Shown here piece after piece: positions 45,861 to 58,603 of a DNA stretch of 64,000 bases. Below the pieces are notes generated by a model, which had not been told where the DNA came from, made no database searches, and saw only the letters and a list, made by a program, of their open reading frames with translations. Position numbers and translations under genes: made by a program. This stretch comes from Cristatella mucedo (lineage: Eukaryota; Bryozoa; Phylactolaemata; Cristatellidae), in NCBI GenBank assembly GCA_009760855.2, contig WPIO01000262.1, positions 107,022 to 171,021 on the forward strand. Reading direction: 5' to 3'. Positions within the stretch are counted from its first letter, which is position 1; each line of letters starts with the position of its first letter.

Positions 45861-46514
45861 TCATTTACATTGGGTTAGACCCATTTGCATCAACAATGCT
45901 GCCTCTGTGGCTCATTTAGAGAGCGATTTCTGTAAGCATGAACGCCCTGCCAACTAGCTGAACTGACCAGTTCGATTTCAGCAACGACTTGAAATACGAC
46001 TAACTTCTCAGATACCTGTGAAAATCCATGTTTAAAGGTGAGCAGGATGGCTAGTAGGGAACTAAGGGGCACAACGAGAGGCCTAACTTTGGACTAATCC
46101 AAGCTTTACTCTCCCTTCTTTGCACCAAGGAATGGCAGCGTTCTCCTTGCCGTTGATTAAGATGTTATTTCGAATAGCTCATCTAATCAGCTGTATACCC
46201 TCAAAATTTCAACATGTGAATTTTTTCTGTTTAGGGTATTAAGTTCAACCCCAATGATATAAGAAAGGCTGCACCGCTAATCAATATTTTCCTGGAAACT
46301 GTATGACAGCGACTCCTATCTTTACACATTTCCCCACATTTGATCTCATATGAATTTCTTTAAGCTCAAAAGTTACTTCGGCATTGACGTCAAACATGTC
46401 TTTGTCAATGCATCTATCAAAATAACTATATCATTTAATATTTTTCATATGAGGGTCAATATAAGGACAATATCTCGACATTTTAATAGTCCTCAGAAGC
46501 TTAGCATCCTCTGC
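45861..46514. other. Unassigned stretch
   Basis: No gene was recognised. The left part may be further decayed LINE-A RT sequence. Confidence 0.35.
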
Positions 46515-46898
46515 TCCTATACTTGACCTGTCTAACCAAAGCCTGGAACTCCCTCCCGACCTGCGTCAGAACATTCCCTGACCTGACTACATTTGAAAGA
46601 ACTTGAAAACACACTTATTTTGGACAGCATTTAGAGGGTCCCTGTGATTCGTCTTTTATGTGCTTATGCGTGCTGACACTGTGCATGCTGCCACTATAAA
46701 TAAATGAATTATAACCACATTTGCATTCAGACCCTGTGCATGTCACCCGTAACCATGTTATTCATTTCGTTTGTTTATCAAGCATGATATTACTCACCAT
46801 TTAATTGCATTTCCCTTTGCAGCAAGTTTAAAGCACCTAGAGAGAGATTGAGTTCTCTGAGGGAGCTTTGTCGAGTGCATTATTGTTATTATTATTAA
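46515..46898 (+). mobile_element. LINE-A 3' end
   Basis: Starts at the ORF end ('aaagcctggaactccctccc'), then the 3'-UTR, a small internal insertion (ataaataaatgaattata near 46700), the hairpin (aaagcacctagagagagatt...ctgagggagcttt) and an ATT tract. Confidence 0.88.
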
Positions 46899-46989
46899 CC
46901 ACCCTCCTTGCAGCAATGCTAAATCACGAACCTAGCCAACGTGCTTGGCGAGTTTTCTCTTCTATCTAAAGATCTATTATAGCTGCAAG

Positions 46990-47318
46990 GCCCAATTGGT
47001 TTAAAACTTAAATAAAAGACCGTTGAATAGTAAACACAGAGTTGAGAAGTCCAGCAAACTAATGGTACATTAGAGGTCAACAGCTTGGTTTTTGAGGATT
47101 ACCGAGGACTGTATAAACTCGTTCAATGAAAGCTCGGTCTAAATTTTCTAGAGATGTGATAAATCTCTGACCAATAACACAAAGTTTCAAACTTTCAAAA
47201 ACAAATACTTTCATAAGCGTTCACAAGCAAGCGATCCCAAATAGCACATTAGCTGAGCACGTCTCTAGATTCTTAGGAAGTAAGATATAATCTATTATGT
47301 ACTAAATCTTTTCAATAC
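46990..47318. repeat. Dispersed repeat R1, copy 2
   Basis: Partner of 1-320 in the same orientation. Similarity ends near 47318, where the two flanks diverge abruptly. Confidence 0.7.
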
Positions 47319-47408
47319 AACCTAACCTCTGCTCTTCCTAGCCCTTTGCTCCTAGCAGCATCAATTGCCTGAACGTTTCAGGGGCAGCTCAGGTTCTGTC
47401 GAACTTAC

Positions 47409-47484
47409 ACGACCTTTCTTGGCAACCTCTTTCTTCTCACTGTCTTCTTCATTTGCAGCTCGCAAGGCTTTCATCTCTTCCCTG
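47409..47484 (-). other. Candidate internal exon, charged peptide
   Basis: On the minus strand a strong acceptor (tttctatccgtcccctag) is followed by an open 76-nt stretch that ends at a consensus donor (CGT, then GTAAGT at 47408-47403). It encodes 'REEMKALRAANEEDSEKK' then 'EVAKKGR', a highly charged, possibly coiled-coil or linker peptide. No family was recognised. Splice sites of this quality also occur by chance, so this is a candidate only. Confidence 0.35.
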
Positions 47485-47754
47485 CTAGGGGACGGATAGA
47501 AAGGCATATTAATCTTACTTTTTTCGCAAATGCGGCTCCTACATCTAATGTACAAGCGTACTCGCAAGACCCACGAAGTCTGTTTCCCTAAAATAGCCTT
47601 GCCTATTACAAGTCAGGCACCGAGCCTAAGCCATCAATGCCGTAGCCGGTGTGGCAACATAAAAAATACGGTTTCCGAATAGAAAATTATCACCCTCTTT
47701 CTCTTCTTTGTCGTTCACTACCCCTCGTTTTCAGTAAGCATCATTTCTCCTACA

Positions 47755-48165
47755 TAATAATAATATTAATAAAAATAATGCACTTGATAAAGCACCCTCA
47801 GAGAACTTAATCTCTTTCTAGGCGCTTTACATTTGCTGCAAAGGGAAATGCAATTGAATCGTAAGAAAAATCATGCTTGAAAAACAAAAAAAATGAATAA
47901 TATGGTTAGGGGTGACATGCTCATGGTCAGAATGCAAATGTGGTTAGTGGCAGCATGCACAATGTCAGCACGCATAAGCACATGAAGGACGAATCACAGG
48001 GACCCAGTAAATGCTGTCATAAATAGGTGTGCTTTTAAGTTCCTTTTAAATGTGGTCAGGTCAGGGGATGTTCTAACCCAAGTTGGGAGGGAGTTCCAGG
48101 CTTTGGGAGCATACGAACTAAATGCACGGTCTCCAAAGGATTCAAGGTTTGTACATGACGAATAT
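47755..48165 (-). mobile_element. LINE-A C-terminal/3' end, reverse
   Basis: Reversed ATT tract, hairpin ('aaagcaccctcagagaactt', 'ctctttctaggcgctttaca'), 3'-UTR and the C-terminal coding end. On the minus strand this reads 'FGDRAFSSYAPKAWNSLPTW' and 'VRTSPDLTTFKRNLKAHLFM'. The open frame ends with a normal stop, so this part is well preserved. Confidence 0.92.
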
Positions 48166-48170
48166 CGGAC

Positions 48171-48300
48171 GGATTTCGGCACACCCATTTGTAATGGATA
48201 TTTTCTGTGGACGTAATGTTTCTTTCGGTAGAGGCAGGAAAATTCCAATCTGTGGCTAGATTTTTAATTTGAAAGCCACCAATTACCGTTACACATTTTT
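48171..48300 (-). repeat. Dispersed repeat R4, copy 2 (coding-like)
   Basis: Partner of 44939-45060. On the minus strand the open frame 'VTVIGGFQIKNLATDWNF' then 'PASTERNITSTENIHYKWVC' runs into this block from about 48346. It abuts the 5' side of a LINE-A copy. Confidence 0.55.
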
Positions 48301-48372
48301 GTTTAACAAGGTCTGCTACATCTGCATATACAGGATGATATAGCAACAGAGCTTGATCTTGTATGCATACAC

Positions 48373-48440
48373 AGCAGTACCTTGGCTAACGAATGTCTCG
48401 ATGTACGAGTGTTTCGAGATACGAGCTGTCTCGGCCGATT
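48373..48440. mobile_element. Possible Tigger/pogo-like transposon end
   Basis: 'cagtaccttggctaacgaat', 'gtctcgatgtacgagtgttt' and 'cgagatacgagctgtctcgg' resemble the CAGTNNNNCCTCG...ACGAA...CGAG type of terminal inverted repeat known from Tigger/pogo elements. The matching opposite end was not found. Recognition is from memory. Confidence 0.35.
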
Positions 48441-49935
48441 TTATGGGCGAGCAATGAATGGCAATCGACAGCAATGGCCAGTGCCAATACCCCAACTCGC
48501 CGAAAATTCAATTGTGAGCACATTTCCCCGAGATTTTACCAGTGCAATTGCCTAAATTGATGAGGTTGACTTTAACCAGTGTGCTTTGTAACATGCATTC
48601 AAATTTGGAGTACTCGAAACCGATTTCAGGACATTTTGCATCAGGATGCTATAGATTGCAGTATTGGCCCTGGCCATTGCAGTCAATGGCAGTGCATTGC
48701 TGCCGAAAGGTCGAGACAATTTTAGTAAAATTGTGCGATTACGCAATAACCAAAGATTAGAGCAACGTGCAAATCACTATTAGAGCTTAAAGTGTACGTA
48801 TTCTGGTTGTTTTCTTGTGGTTTCAGTGGATTGACGTACTGGCCGGGCAGTTGAAGTCGATTGCAGTGCATTGCTGCAGAATGATCGAGGCAATTAAAGT
48901 GAAAATGTACGATTACAATATAACCTAAGAGTAGAGCAGGGTGCAATCGTAGTTAATGCTTCTAGCGTAAACGTTCTTGTCGCTGTGAGGCAGATTGCAG
49001 CGGATTTCGGTGGATTGTTGTATGGGACTGGCCCTTGCAGTCAATTGAATTACATAAAAAAGAAAGTGTGTACAATAGAGCGAAATTTTGTGGGTGCACT
49101 TTGAACTGAATCTAGTCCTATATGCCTTGTCTATTAGAGCTTCACAATGGCGACTTGAGAATGAGTTGCAGTGGAATGGAGTAGATTGTGGTAGTTTCCC
49201 ATGGTCATTTCAGGCGACTACCACCAATTGCCACCGTGGTGAGAGGATGCACAATTACTTTTTAAATTGTAAATGGGTGTGCAGACAACACGGCGCACTT
49301 TAACATGCGATACAAATTGGAGCTCGGCCCAATCCATTTCTATATTTGTTCGCGGTGGATTCCGTGGATTGGCCCGGGCTACTACAGTCAATTGCAGAGC
49401 ATTGCACGAGAACGGCCGTGCCAAGGCAAGTGAAATTTGGTAAGTGCAATTATCGCAGAGTGAGCTGTCATATACAATCAAAAATAAGCTTTTCTAACAA
49501 GATTTCTTCAATTGAACGCTAGAATGCAGTGGAATGTGGTATTGGCCTGGGCAACTGCAACGTTATATCAGTGGACTTTGCGAAAACGCTTGAGTGGAAT
49601 CGCGAGAAATTTTCTGGGTCAATTATAAAGGTAGAGTAGTTTGATATTCCAAACGGTTTGCAGCTATGGACAGCAGAGTTGTGGCAAATATGAAAGGAAC
49701 TAAAATGGATTGCACTGGCTTATGCTGGATTGTGGTACAGGCGTCCGGCGTTGAAAGTCATTTGCATAAGTGAGGGTAGATGCAGCGACACAATTTAGTG
49801 AATAGATAAAATAGAACGTGCAGTACAATATCATCGGAAAATTTGAGCCCGGCGAAGTCAACGCCTGGTTGATGTTAGCATAATTAGATTGGATTGTGGT
49901 GGATTATGGAAATTCACCGAACCCTATTACTGCTT
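48440..49935. repeat. Diverged ~170-bp tandem array, second copy
   Basis: About eight units, collinear with 32175-33505 of the first array. Shared unit-specific blocks include 'gaggttgactttaaccagtg', 'gcgaaattttgtgggtgcac' (about 49080) and 'acaggcgtccggcg' (about 49738). One motif at 48452-48485 is in the opposite orientation at the left boundary. Confidence 0.78.
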
Positions 49936-50374
49936 TCAGTTCGTGAAATGAGCCTTAGGACTTGAAACCTATTTCCAAAAAAGCAGGCAGGGTATAATAT
50001 AATATTGCACTTGGGCTAGGAGGAGTGGCGCTTGCTTTGTACCCCCACCTATGACTACAACTATCCTGCCCAAAAAAGTTAAACAGTAAAGGATTAGCTC
50101 ATCATATACATTCATTTGCATAGAGGCAAAAGAAGTGAAATGACTATCCTCACTGTTTGCAACGGGCCTTAACGAATCGCTAAGTACAGAGCACAAACTT
50201 ACGGCCTGAGTGAGAGCCAAAGCTAAAACCAAGGGTGCACATCCTTAAATACCAATGTGAATTACTGAAACTTGGCGACCGTCAGGCTTGCTATAAACCA
50301 GACTGCTGAATTTTAAGGTCGCTTTCGGAACCCTTACACAATGTGCAATCAGCCACTGGTAATGAGCGTTATAA
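49936..50374. other. Unassigned stretch, weak SINE-like trace
   Basis: No gene was recognised. 50095-50225 has a faint reversed SINE-like order ('gattagctcatcatatacat', 'gcaacgggccttaacgaatc', 'agcacaaacttacggcctga'), too decayed to assign. Confidence 0.3.
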
Positions 50375-50457
50375 ATCTTTAAATGCAAAGCGCCTGGAGA
50401 GAGATTGAGTTCTCTGAGGGTGCTTTATAAAGTACATTATTATTATTATTATTATTC
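50375..50457 (+). mobile_element. LINE-A terminal tail
   Basis: 'aaatgcaaagcgcctggaga', 'gagattgagttctctgaggg', then 'tgctttataaagtacatt' and (ATT)n. The hairpin is intact apart from one outer-stem change. Confidence 0.87.
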
Positions 50458-50689
50458 ATTAAGACAATCTCGATCTGTTTGCTTTGACCGAGACCTAGCT
50501 GAAAACGTCAAGCAGCACGACCCTGACCTAAGCCACCAAACGCTTCTCTTTCTTAGATACTCGTAGATAAAATAAGCAGTAGAGCTGCAGCTAGTTAATA
50601 GAAACGCAGCAACCTGAATAAAAATTGAATCATTTTTGCTACAGCAAAAGACAGATGCGAGGAAAGTTAGCCATAACAAAGTTGATTCA

Positions 50690-51340
50690 ACAGCCTCATT
50701 TATACAGTGACAGAAGAGCACTAAGAATATTATACAGTTGGGAAAGTAGATGTCGTCAAGCAAGATTTATGGAAGCAAATTCCAGTCTTGGACCGTCAGA
50801 GCAAAAGCTTTTGTCGCTAATGGCCTTGAAGCTGAGGACTAAAGCACCTAATTTATCGTCCATAGCAGACCTGAGCGAACGAGGTTGATGTCTGGAACTG
50901 GTGCACGAGTTTAGCGATTTATGAAGGTGCCAAGATATTGCAGATCGTCTGGGTCACCATTAGAACTGACTCTGTATCCATTGATCCACTGTAGCCATCG
51001 GTGCTCATCAGCAGAGGAGACATACGGTCAAACTGCTGGAATTTGTTAATTAGCCTAGTAGCCATATTCACCTCCCTCTGCAATTTTCCACTGGCTTTTA
51101 CAGTAGCAAAGCCCGAATGACCGAGCAAGGGTTGCAATTGTTTTGAAAGGGCAACGTATACGAAGTAAATATTTGTATACAAAGCTCATAATTGAGAAAT
51201 TTGTATAACTTGATTTTCCTTGCGATGAAGCTTAGGTGCCCAAATTGGCAACATAACCTGCTCAAGCTTTGTGTGAGTTATTAGAAACTCTCAAGCATGA
51301 CGATTCAACTGTCCATACCGCCTAAAAAGTTGCAGATGCA
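50690..51340 (-). mobile_element. LINE-B-like copy with SINE2-type 3' tail, reverse
   Basis: On the minus strand the C-terminal LINE-B region is recognisable: 'gcaccagttccaga', 'ccctcaggtctgctatgg'-like, and 'agcttttgctctgacggtcc' as counterpart of the LINE-B agctttagctctgcaggtcc. It ends directly in 'gctcttctgtcactgtataa' then 'atgaggctgttgaatcaac', which is the SINE2 tail. The element at 58604-59290 has the same structure and junction. This suggests a LINE subfamily whose 3' end is shared with SINE2. Confidence 0.7.
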
Positions 51341-51364
51341 CGTTCGTTGAAAAAAAGGAAAGGC

Positions 51365-52125
51365 AATAATAATAATAACAATAATAATGCACTTGATAAA
51401 ACGCCCTCAGAGAACTCAATCTCTTTCAAGGTGCTTTACGTTTGCTGCAAAGGAAAATGCAATTGAATGGTGAGTAATATCATGCTTGATAAACAAACAA
51501 AATGAATAACGTGGTTAGTGGTGACATGCACATGGTCAGCATGCAAATGTGGTTAGTGGCAGCATGCACAGTGTTTGCATGCATAAGCACATCAAGGAAG
51601 AATCACAGGGACCCACTAAATGCTGCGCTAAATAGGTGTGTCTTTAAGTTCTTTTTAAATGAGGTCAACTAAGGGGATGTTCTGTCGCAGGTCGAAAGGA
51701 AGTTCCAGGCTTTGGGAGCATACGAACTAAATGCACGGTCTCCAAAGGATTTGAGGTTTGTACGAGGTGTTGGTATACTGTTGGATTCCAAAAAGCGGGT
51801 GGTAAGATGCTTGGCCTGGTGGGGGAGTAGATCTGAGGGATAGGCTGGAGCCAAAGAATGAAGTGACCAAAAAGTGAGCGACAAAACCTAAAAGTCAATC
51901 CACTGCTTGAGTGGTAGCCAGTGCAGGTTGGTGAGAAGTGGTGTGATGTGGCAACTGCTCTGCTCTTGACAGACAAGCCTAGCTACAGAGTTTTGCACCA
52001 GCTGCAATCGCCTGATCGCACATGCTCATAGGCCAGTAAGCAGCGAGTTACAGAAATCAAGTCGGGATGTCACAAATGCATGGACCAACTCCGACGGGGT
52101 ATCCTTATCCAAACAAGCCCAAATT
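51365..52125 (-). mobile_element. LINE-A C-terminal/3' copy, reverse
   Basis: Reversed AAT tract, hairpin, 3'-UTR and coding end. On the minus strand the frame includes 'LKSFGDRAFSSYAPKAWNF' and upstream 'TFWSLHSLAPAYPSDLLPH'. The copy continues to 'tccttatccaaacaagccca' near 52120, where a hAT MITE begins. Confidence 0.9.
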
Positions 52126-52128
52126 GAA

Positions 52129-52275
52129 CGACGCTTTCACTGGGGTCGACTAAGACCATAAGATAACACGAATTTCCATATTTCGAACGCAATAACTTTA
52201 TGGTTGAAGGTCGCCACAGTACGAGGAACTGTATTAAAGGGTCGCAGCATTAGGAGAAGCTTCATGTACAGCGTC
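52129..52275 (+). mobile_element. hAT MITE-like element, SPIN/URR1-type, 5' truncated
   Basis: 'ggtcgactaagaccataaga', 'ataactttatggttgaaggt', 'cgccacagtacgaggaactg' and 'tattaaagggtcgcagcatt' follow the internal order of SPIN/URR1-type non-autonomous hAT elements. The 5' TIR seen at 53224 is absent here. It interrupts or adjoins LINE-A sequence. Family recognition is from memory. Confidence 0.7.
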
Positions 52276-52279
52276 AGCA

Positions 52280-52990
52280 CACTTTAGAACATAAAGGAAA
52301 ATTTATATGGAACGGCAAATGCTGCAAGGAAGCGTTCGTTTTTCTTTTAAATAGTCAATTCAGAGGGTGTCGTGACGTCAGCTGCAAATTCTAGACTTTA
52401 AGAGCAATGCAACTAAATGGATGGCTTTAAGATTCGAGGATGGTTCAAGGCAAAGCTATCCGACTTGAGTAAGAAGTGATGGCCAGCCGATGCAACGCCT
52501 GATCGGTTCAGATATGTAGAAGGAGTAGTTCAGAGCGACCGCATTAAAGGACGTCAAAACAATGCTTGATGAGGAGCCACATCAGGACGGTGACAAGTGG
52601 TGTACTTTGGCGATTGCGATGGTCATGACAGAAAAGCATAGCTGCAGAGTTTCGCTTTAATTGTTACACATTACTGGATAGGACAGAAGAACGTGGAGCA
52701 ACGAGTTTTGAAAGTCAAAATGGAATGTCACAAAGGTGTGGCCTGACTAATATGTGGTTTGGCTTTCTAAGTAAGACCAAACTTTAGCATTGATACAAAG
52801 TAAAAGAGGAAACTTGAATGTAGAGCCGATGTGGTGGAATGGGGAAATGTCACTTTAGTACAGGATAGCCACGTTTCGAGCAGATGCTAAATAAGCCTGG
52901 TGAGCCGAGTTTGAGGATTAGATTTTCCGAGTAAGACTTGGTTAGACGATAACTAAAAAGTTGGCTTTGATTGTCATACAGTTTGATTTA
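52280..52990 (-). mobile_element. LINE-A-like copy, reverse, strongly diverged
   Basis: On the plus strand the reversed LINE-A order is still visible: 'aaattctagactttaagagc', 'gccacatcaggacggtgaca', 'catgacagaaaagcatagct', 'aacgagttttgaaagtcaaa', 'atgtcactttagtacaggat'. More decayed than 51365-52125, so probably an older copy or related subfamily. Confidence 0.6.
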
Positions 52991-53223
52991 GTTCCCCACA
53001 GTCAAAGAGGGAAGCATTACATGAATATCAACATTACATGCAGAAGACAGTTTAGTAAGCTTAACGTGCTGGAAGGTAGGGAGGATTCAAACTACAGATG
53101 CATCATTTGAATAGTAATGAAAGGCTAGATTGCACTAGGTCATTACATTGCCAAAGGAAAAGAGTAAACTGTGAGAAGAAGTAAAAGTAAGTACAGAGCC
53201 CGGGGATACAGCATTCTTTAGGG

Positions 53224-53392
53224 CAGTGGTTCTCAACCTGTGGGTCGCGACCCTTTTTGGGTTGAACGACCCTTTCACAGTCGCCTAAGACCATAAGAAA
53301 ACCCAAATTTCCACATTTAGAACACAATAAGTTTATGGTTGAGGGTCAACTTGAGTATTAAAGGGTCGCGGCATTAGGAGAAGCTTCAGGGG
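53224..53392 (+). mobile_element. hAT MITE-like element, SPIN/URR1-type, with 5' TIR
   Basis: Starts with 'cagtggttctcaacctgtgg' and 'gtcgcgacccttttt', the characteristic terminus of this hAT group. It continues 'gaacgaccctttcacagtcg', 'cctaagaccataagaaaacc' and 'attaaagggtcgcggcatta'. The expected 3' TIR (a reversed ...gagaaccactg) is not seen. Both copies in this window instead continue 'ggagaagcttca'. No transposase is encoded. Confidence 0.85.
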
Positions 53393-53792
53393 CTCTCTGA
53401 TTGTCAATGCCCGTTGACAGTATTGCTCAGGAGTAACCTATTGAAATAAGAACAGTTCGGGCAGTGCAACGACAGTGATGCCTGCTGTAAGCTACAGGTG
53501 CTCCAGATAGACATGGGAAGTCGGGTGCAATATAAGCTTGGAAGAACAGATCAATTTTTAGATGCGACATAAAAGTAATACTTAGTCAAATGCGGCTTCC
53601 ATAAGATGCCACGAGTGACTTCATCCATGTTCTATACTTTATGTACGTTCAAACTTAAGCCTCTGTCACCAAAATATTTCAATTAACCGGGACGAATTGT
53701 GACATTACTCGAAGCCAAACTGCTGCTGCTGCGAGAGCTCAATGGAGAAGTAAGGTTGGGTAGGTTAGCTGACACACGCGAATGAACTAGTA

Positions 53793-56109
<2,317 letters not shown>

Positions 56110-56262
56110 ACAGCCCACTAGGTAAGGTGCTCATTCTTTACGACAGAAGGCTTGAATCGGGCAGTGGGCGAACCTGAATTGCCAACTGCTAGCTGTTGTT
56201 ATAGCCATTAAGGCTTCTCTAATGCTATACAAATGATGCTGCTAAATCAGCTAATTTATTTT
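56110..56262 (+). mobile_element. SINE2-like, diverged
   Basis: The head 'gcccactaggtaaggtgctc' (A-box-like) is followed by 'ggcttgaatcgggcagtggg' (degraded B-box), 'gctgttgttatagccattaa' and the tail 'aatgctatacaaatgatgct' with 'gctaaatcagcta'. Confidence 0.72.
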
Positions 56263-58493
56263 TCAGATTACGATAGCTGTCTTTGATTCACACTTACTCG
56301 AATTACGAAAGATTCCTATAGCCTCGCATAGTTTGTTTACTATGTAGCAGGCTGAGAACATTCAATAGGTGTAGAAGCCGTAGAAATATAAAAGAAAGAA
56401 AAAAATAAGGTGTTGTAAAATTCGTACCCTTACCCTAAAGTACATAACACACACAATATTAAAAAAACTTCCACAGATTTAGCATGGAAATTGAAAACTG
56501 TGCAATATTCTCGGTTAGACCTACTTCCAGAAATAAGGTCTCTTTTGATTAGATTAAGATCGCCTCTTTCAGCTTCGTACAGAATTCATTCGCATGAACC
56601 TAAAACTACTACCTCGGAAACACTGACTTGCTGCTCTCACTGTAAGACGGCTGTTCTTCTTTGGAAGTTCTTTGGACTGCTTTGGGGGCAGCTTTTGTAC
56701 ACAACACTCACTTCACTATGACACCTGGTAATGGCAGCTGGAAGATTTAGAAGTGCTATAGAAAGGGCATTATACTCAGTTCAATGATTGATAGGGTCAT
56801 CTATGGGGACATATAAGTTGCATTCAAAAATAGCACGCAAAATAGCAACATTTCAGTAATAGTAAAATACGATTATTTCACAAACGGTGTGTTTATTTCA
56901 TCCATATCCAAGTTTTGTAACATTAATTATTGACTAAATGAGGTGATCGGCAGTAGTTCTAATAAAATAAATCCTAATAAACATGCCTCTTAGGCATCGC
57001 AAGTCTTGTCAGTTGCTTTCCCAAACGTATTCTTTTGTCGGTCTTAATAAGGTAGCTGCAGAAATAGTGAAATGGATACATGCAGATACCTGCAGCCTCG
57101 TGTAATCATCAAAGGAGTAGCTAGATATATGTTCACTTAGGCATCTACATATACGTTAATTGAGCATGTGGCCTAAATAATCATGTGATCATAATAATTA
57201 TGTTTTTGGAGCGTAATAGGAACGAAGTGATCAATATTTTCAATGAACTTGTATACAGATCAGTGATGCGAACTAGAATCTTTAACGATTTATTCTAGAG
57301 ACTATCATAAAAAGGAAGTCCTATATGAAATGTCGTATATGGATAGACCTGTTCACGATCAGTTTACCAAGTATAATTCCACTACGAACCACTAGTACGA
57401 ATACAAACACAAATTTAGTTGAATAAAAAATAGTTCTAATAAATTCAGACTTTTTAACGTAGCTGTCACCTCTAATAAATTTTTTTTTTAATATCATATG
57501 TGCCCTAATCATAACCCAGGGTTCAGATGATTATAGCAAACTTCATATACTTTCAAGATACGGCATTTTTGAAAAACCGTCACTATCTACGAAAAGTAGA
57601 GTTACAGCAGAAAATCGTAAAACCTTGTTTGCGAAGATCTATATCCTCGGCCAACCCTAATAAAAGTTTTACGAACTAACCGAGTTTCTGGACGCTAAGC
57701 ACATTCGTAATTTATCTGGTATGATCTGAAGGGACACCAACCTGAGTTCACAGAATAAAGACTCACCGAAACGATTAGCTCTGCTGCTATGCTCACCTAT
57801 TAATGCTGCGAGTTCATCAGCTCCCACACACATTTGATAGCCATTCCCTAGCTTTTGGTGGTATACAATGAGTATGCAGATGTCTACAGCCAAACTACTC
57901 AGCCGAAGATCTTCCTGTTTTTTGCAATTAACTAACTTAAGTTGGTAGACGGTGATTGTGACCGTTTCCTGCTTCGTTACTAAAAAATAATGTTTGCATG
58001 AAAGTGACCGGTTTAGAATTTTTAGGATGCCCGTCTCTATCACGAGTTTTGAGCTTTTTTGGATGCTCCAGCAGGAACCTCTATAGTAAAGCAGTATTTG
58101 TTTAAGCCTGTCAAGATTTTGACTAGGTTACTGAGTTTCAGTGTTGTCATCTGTAGAGCACTTGACTATCGAGTTGTCTCAACTGAAAAGAAGAAGTTCG
58201 AGATTAAATGAAGTCGACATAGACCACTGCAAATCAATGTCGATTACACATATTATGTAAATATAATCTAAGATGTAGTGTCATGTCTAAAAGTGAGTTT
58301 CACAATTACTTTCATAAATTCTTAATGCTTTCAACAAAATACTTGTTATCCCTGCCACTGTATTCGTGTTGAATACTTGTATTATACTGTATTATTATAT
58401 TCGTGGTGTATTCCAGCACCCACCGTCTGCTTTAATCGGCAGTTCTTTCTCGGGGTCATTTTTGTGTATCTTATAAGCCTATGCGATTCGTAG
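56263..58493. other. Unassigned stretch
   Basis: AT-rich. The longest frame is 124 residues on the minus strand at 57669-58043, with no domain I can name. No repeat family was recognised. Confidence 0.35.
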
Positions 58494-58603
58494 AGTCAGC
58501 TCACCCCCACGGAGGCTGCTTACCAACTTGTCGTTGACGTCGTGTTAAAGAAGGGTGGGAAAGCTGCTGAAACCTTTGCATCTGCTCTTCACCAAGATGG
58601 TAA
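58494..58603 (+). pseudogene. CARD-like exon fragment, truncated by LINE insertion
   Basis: An acceptor-like site (ttataagcctatgcgattcgtag) is followed in phase 0 by an open stretch reading 'SQLTPTEAAYQLVVDVVLKK' and 'GGKAAETFASALHQDGN'. The pattern K-x-G-x-K-A-x-x-x-F-x-x-A-L matches CARD helices 4-5, and the start matches the second exon of the CARD remnant at 34650-34832. At about 58604 the sequence passes into a reversed LINE-B-like copy, so the end of the domain is lost. The first-half exon was not found upstream. Confidence 0.45.

Noticed and set aside
57669-58043. 124-residue minus-strand frame
   Set aside because: No domain, no clear start context or splice signals, and no repeat partner in the window. 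Kept only as an unassigned frame.
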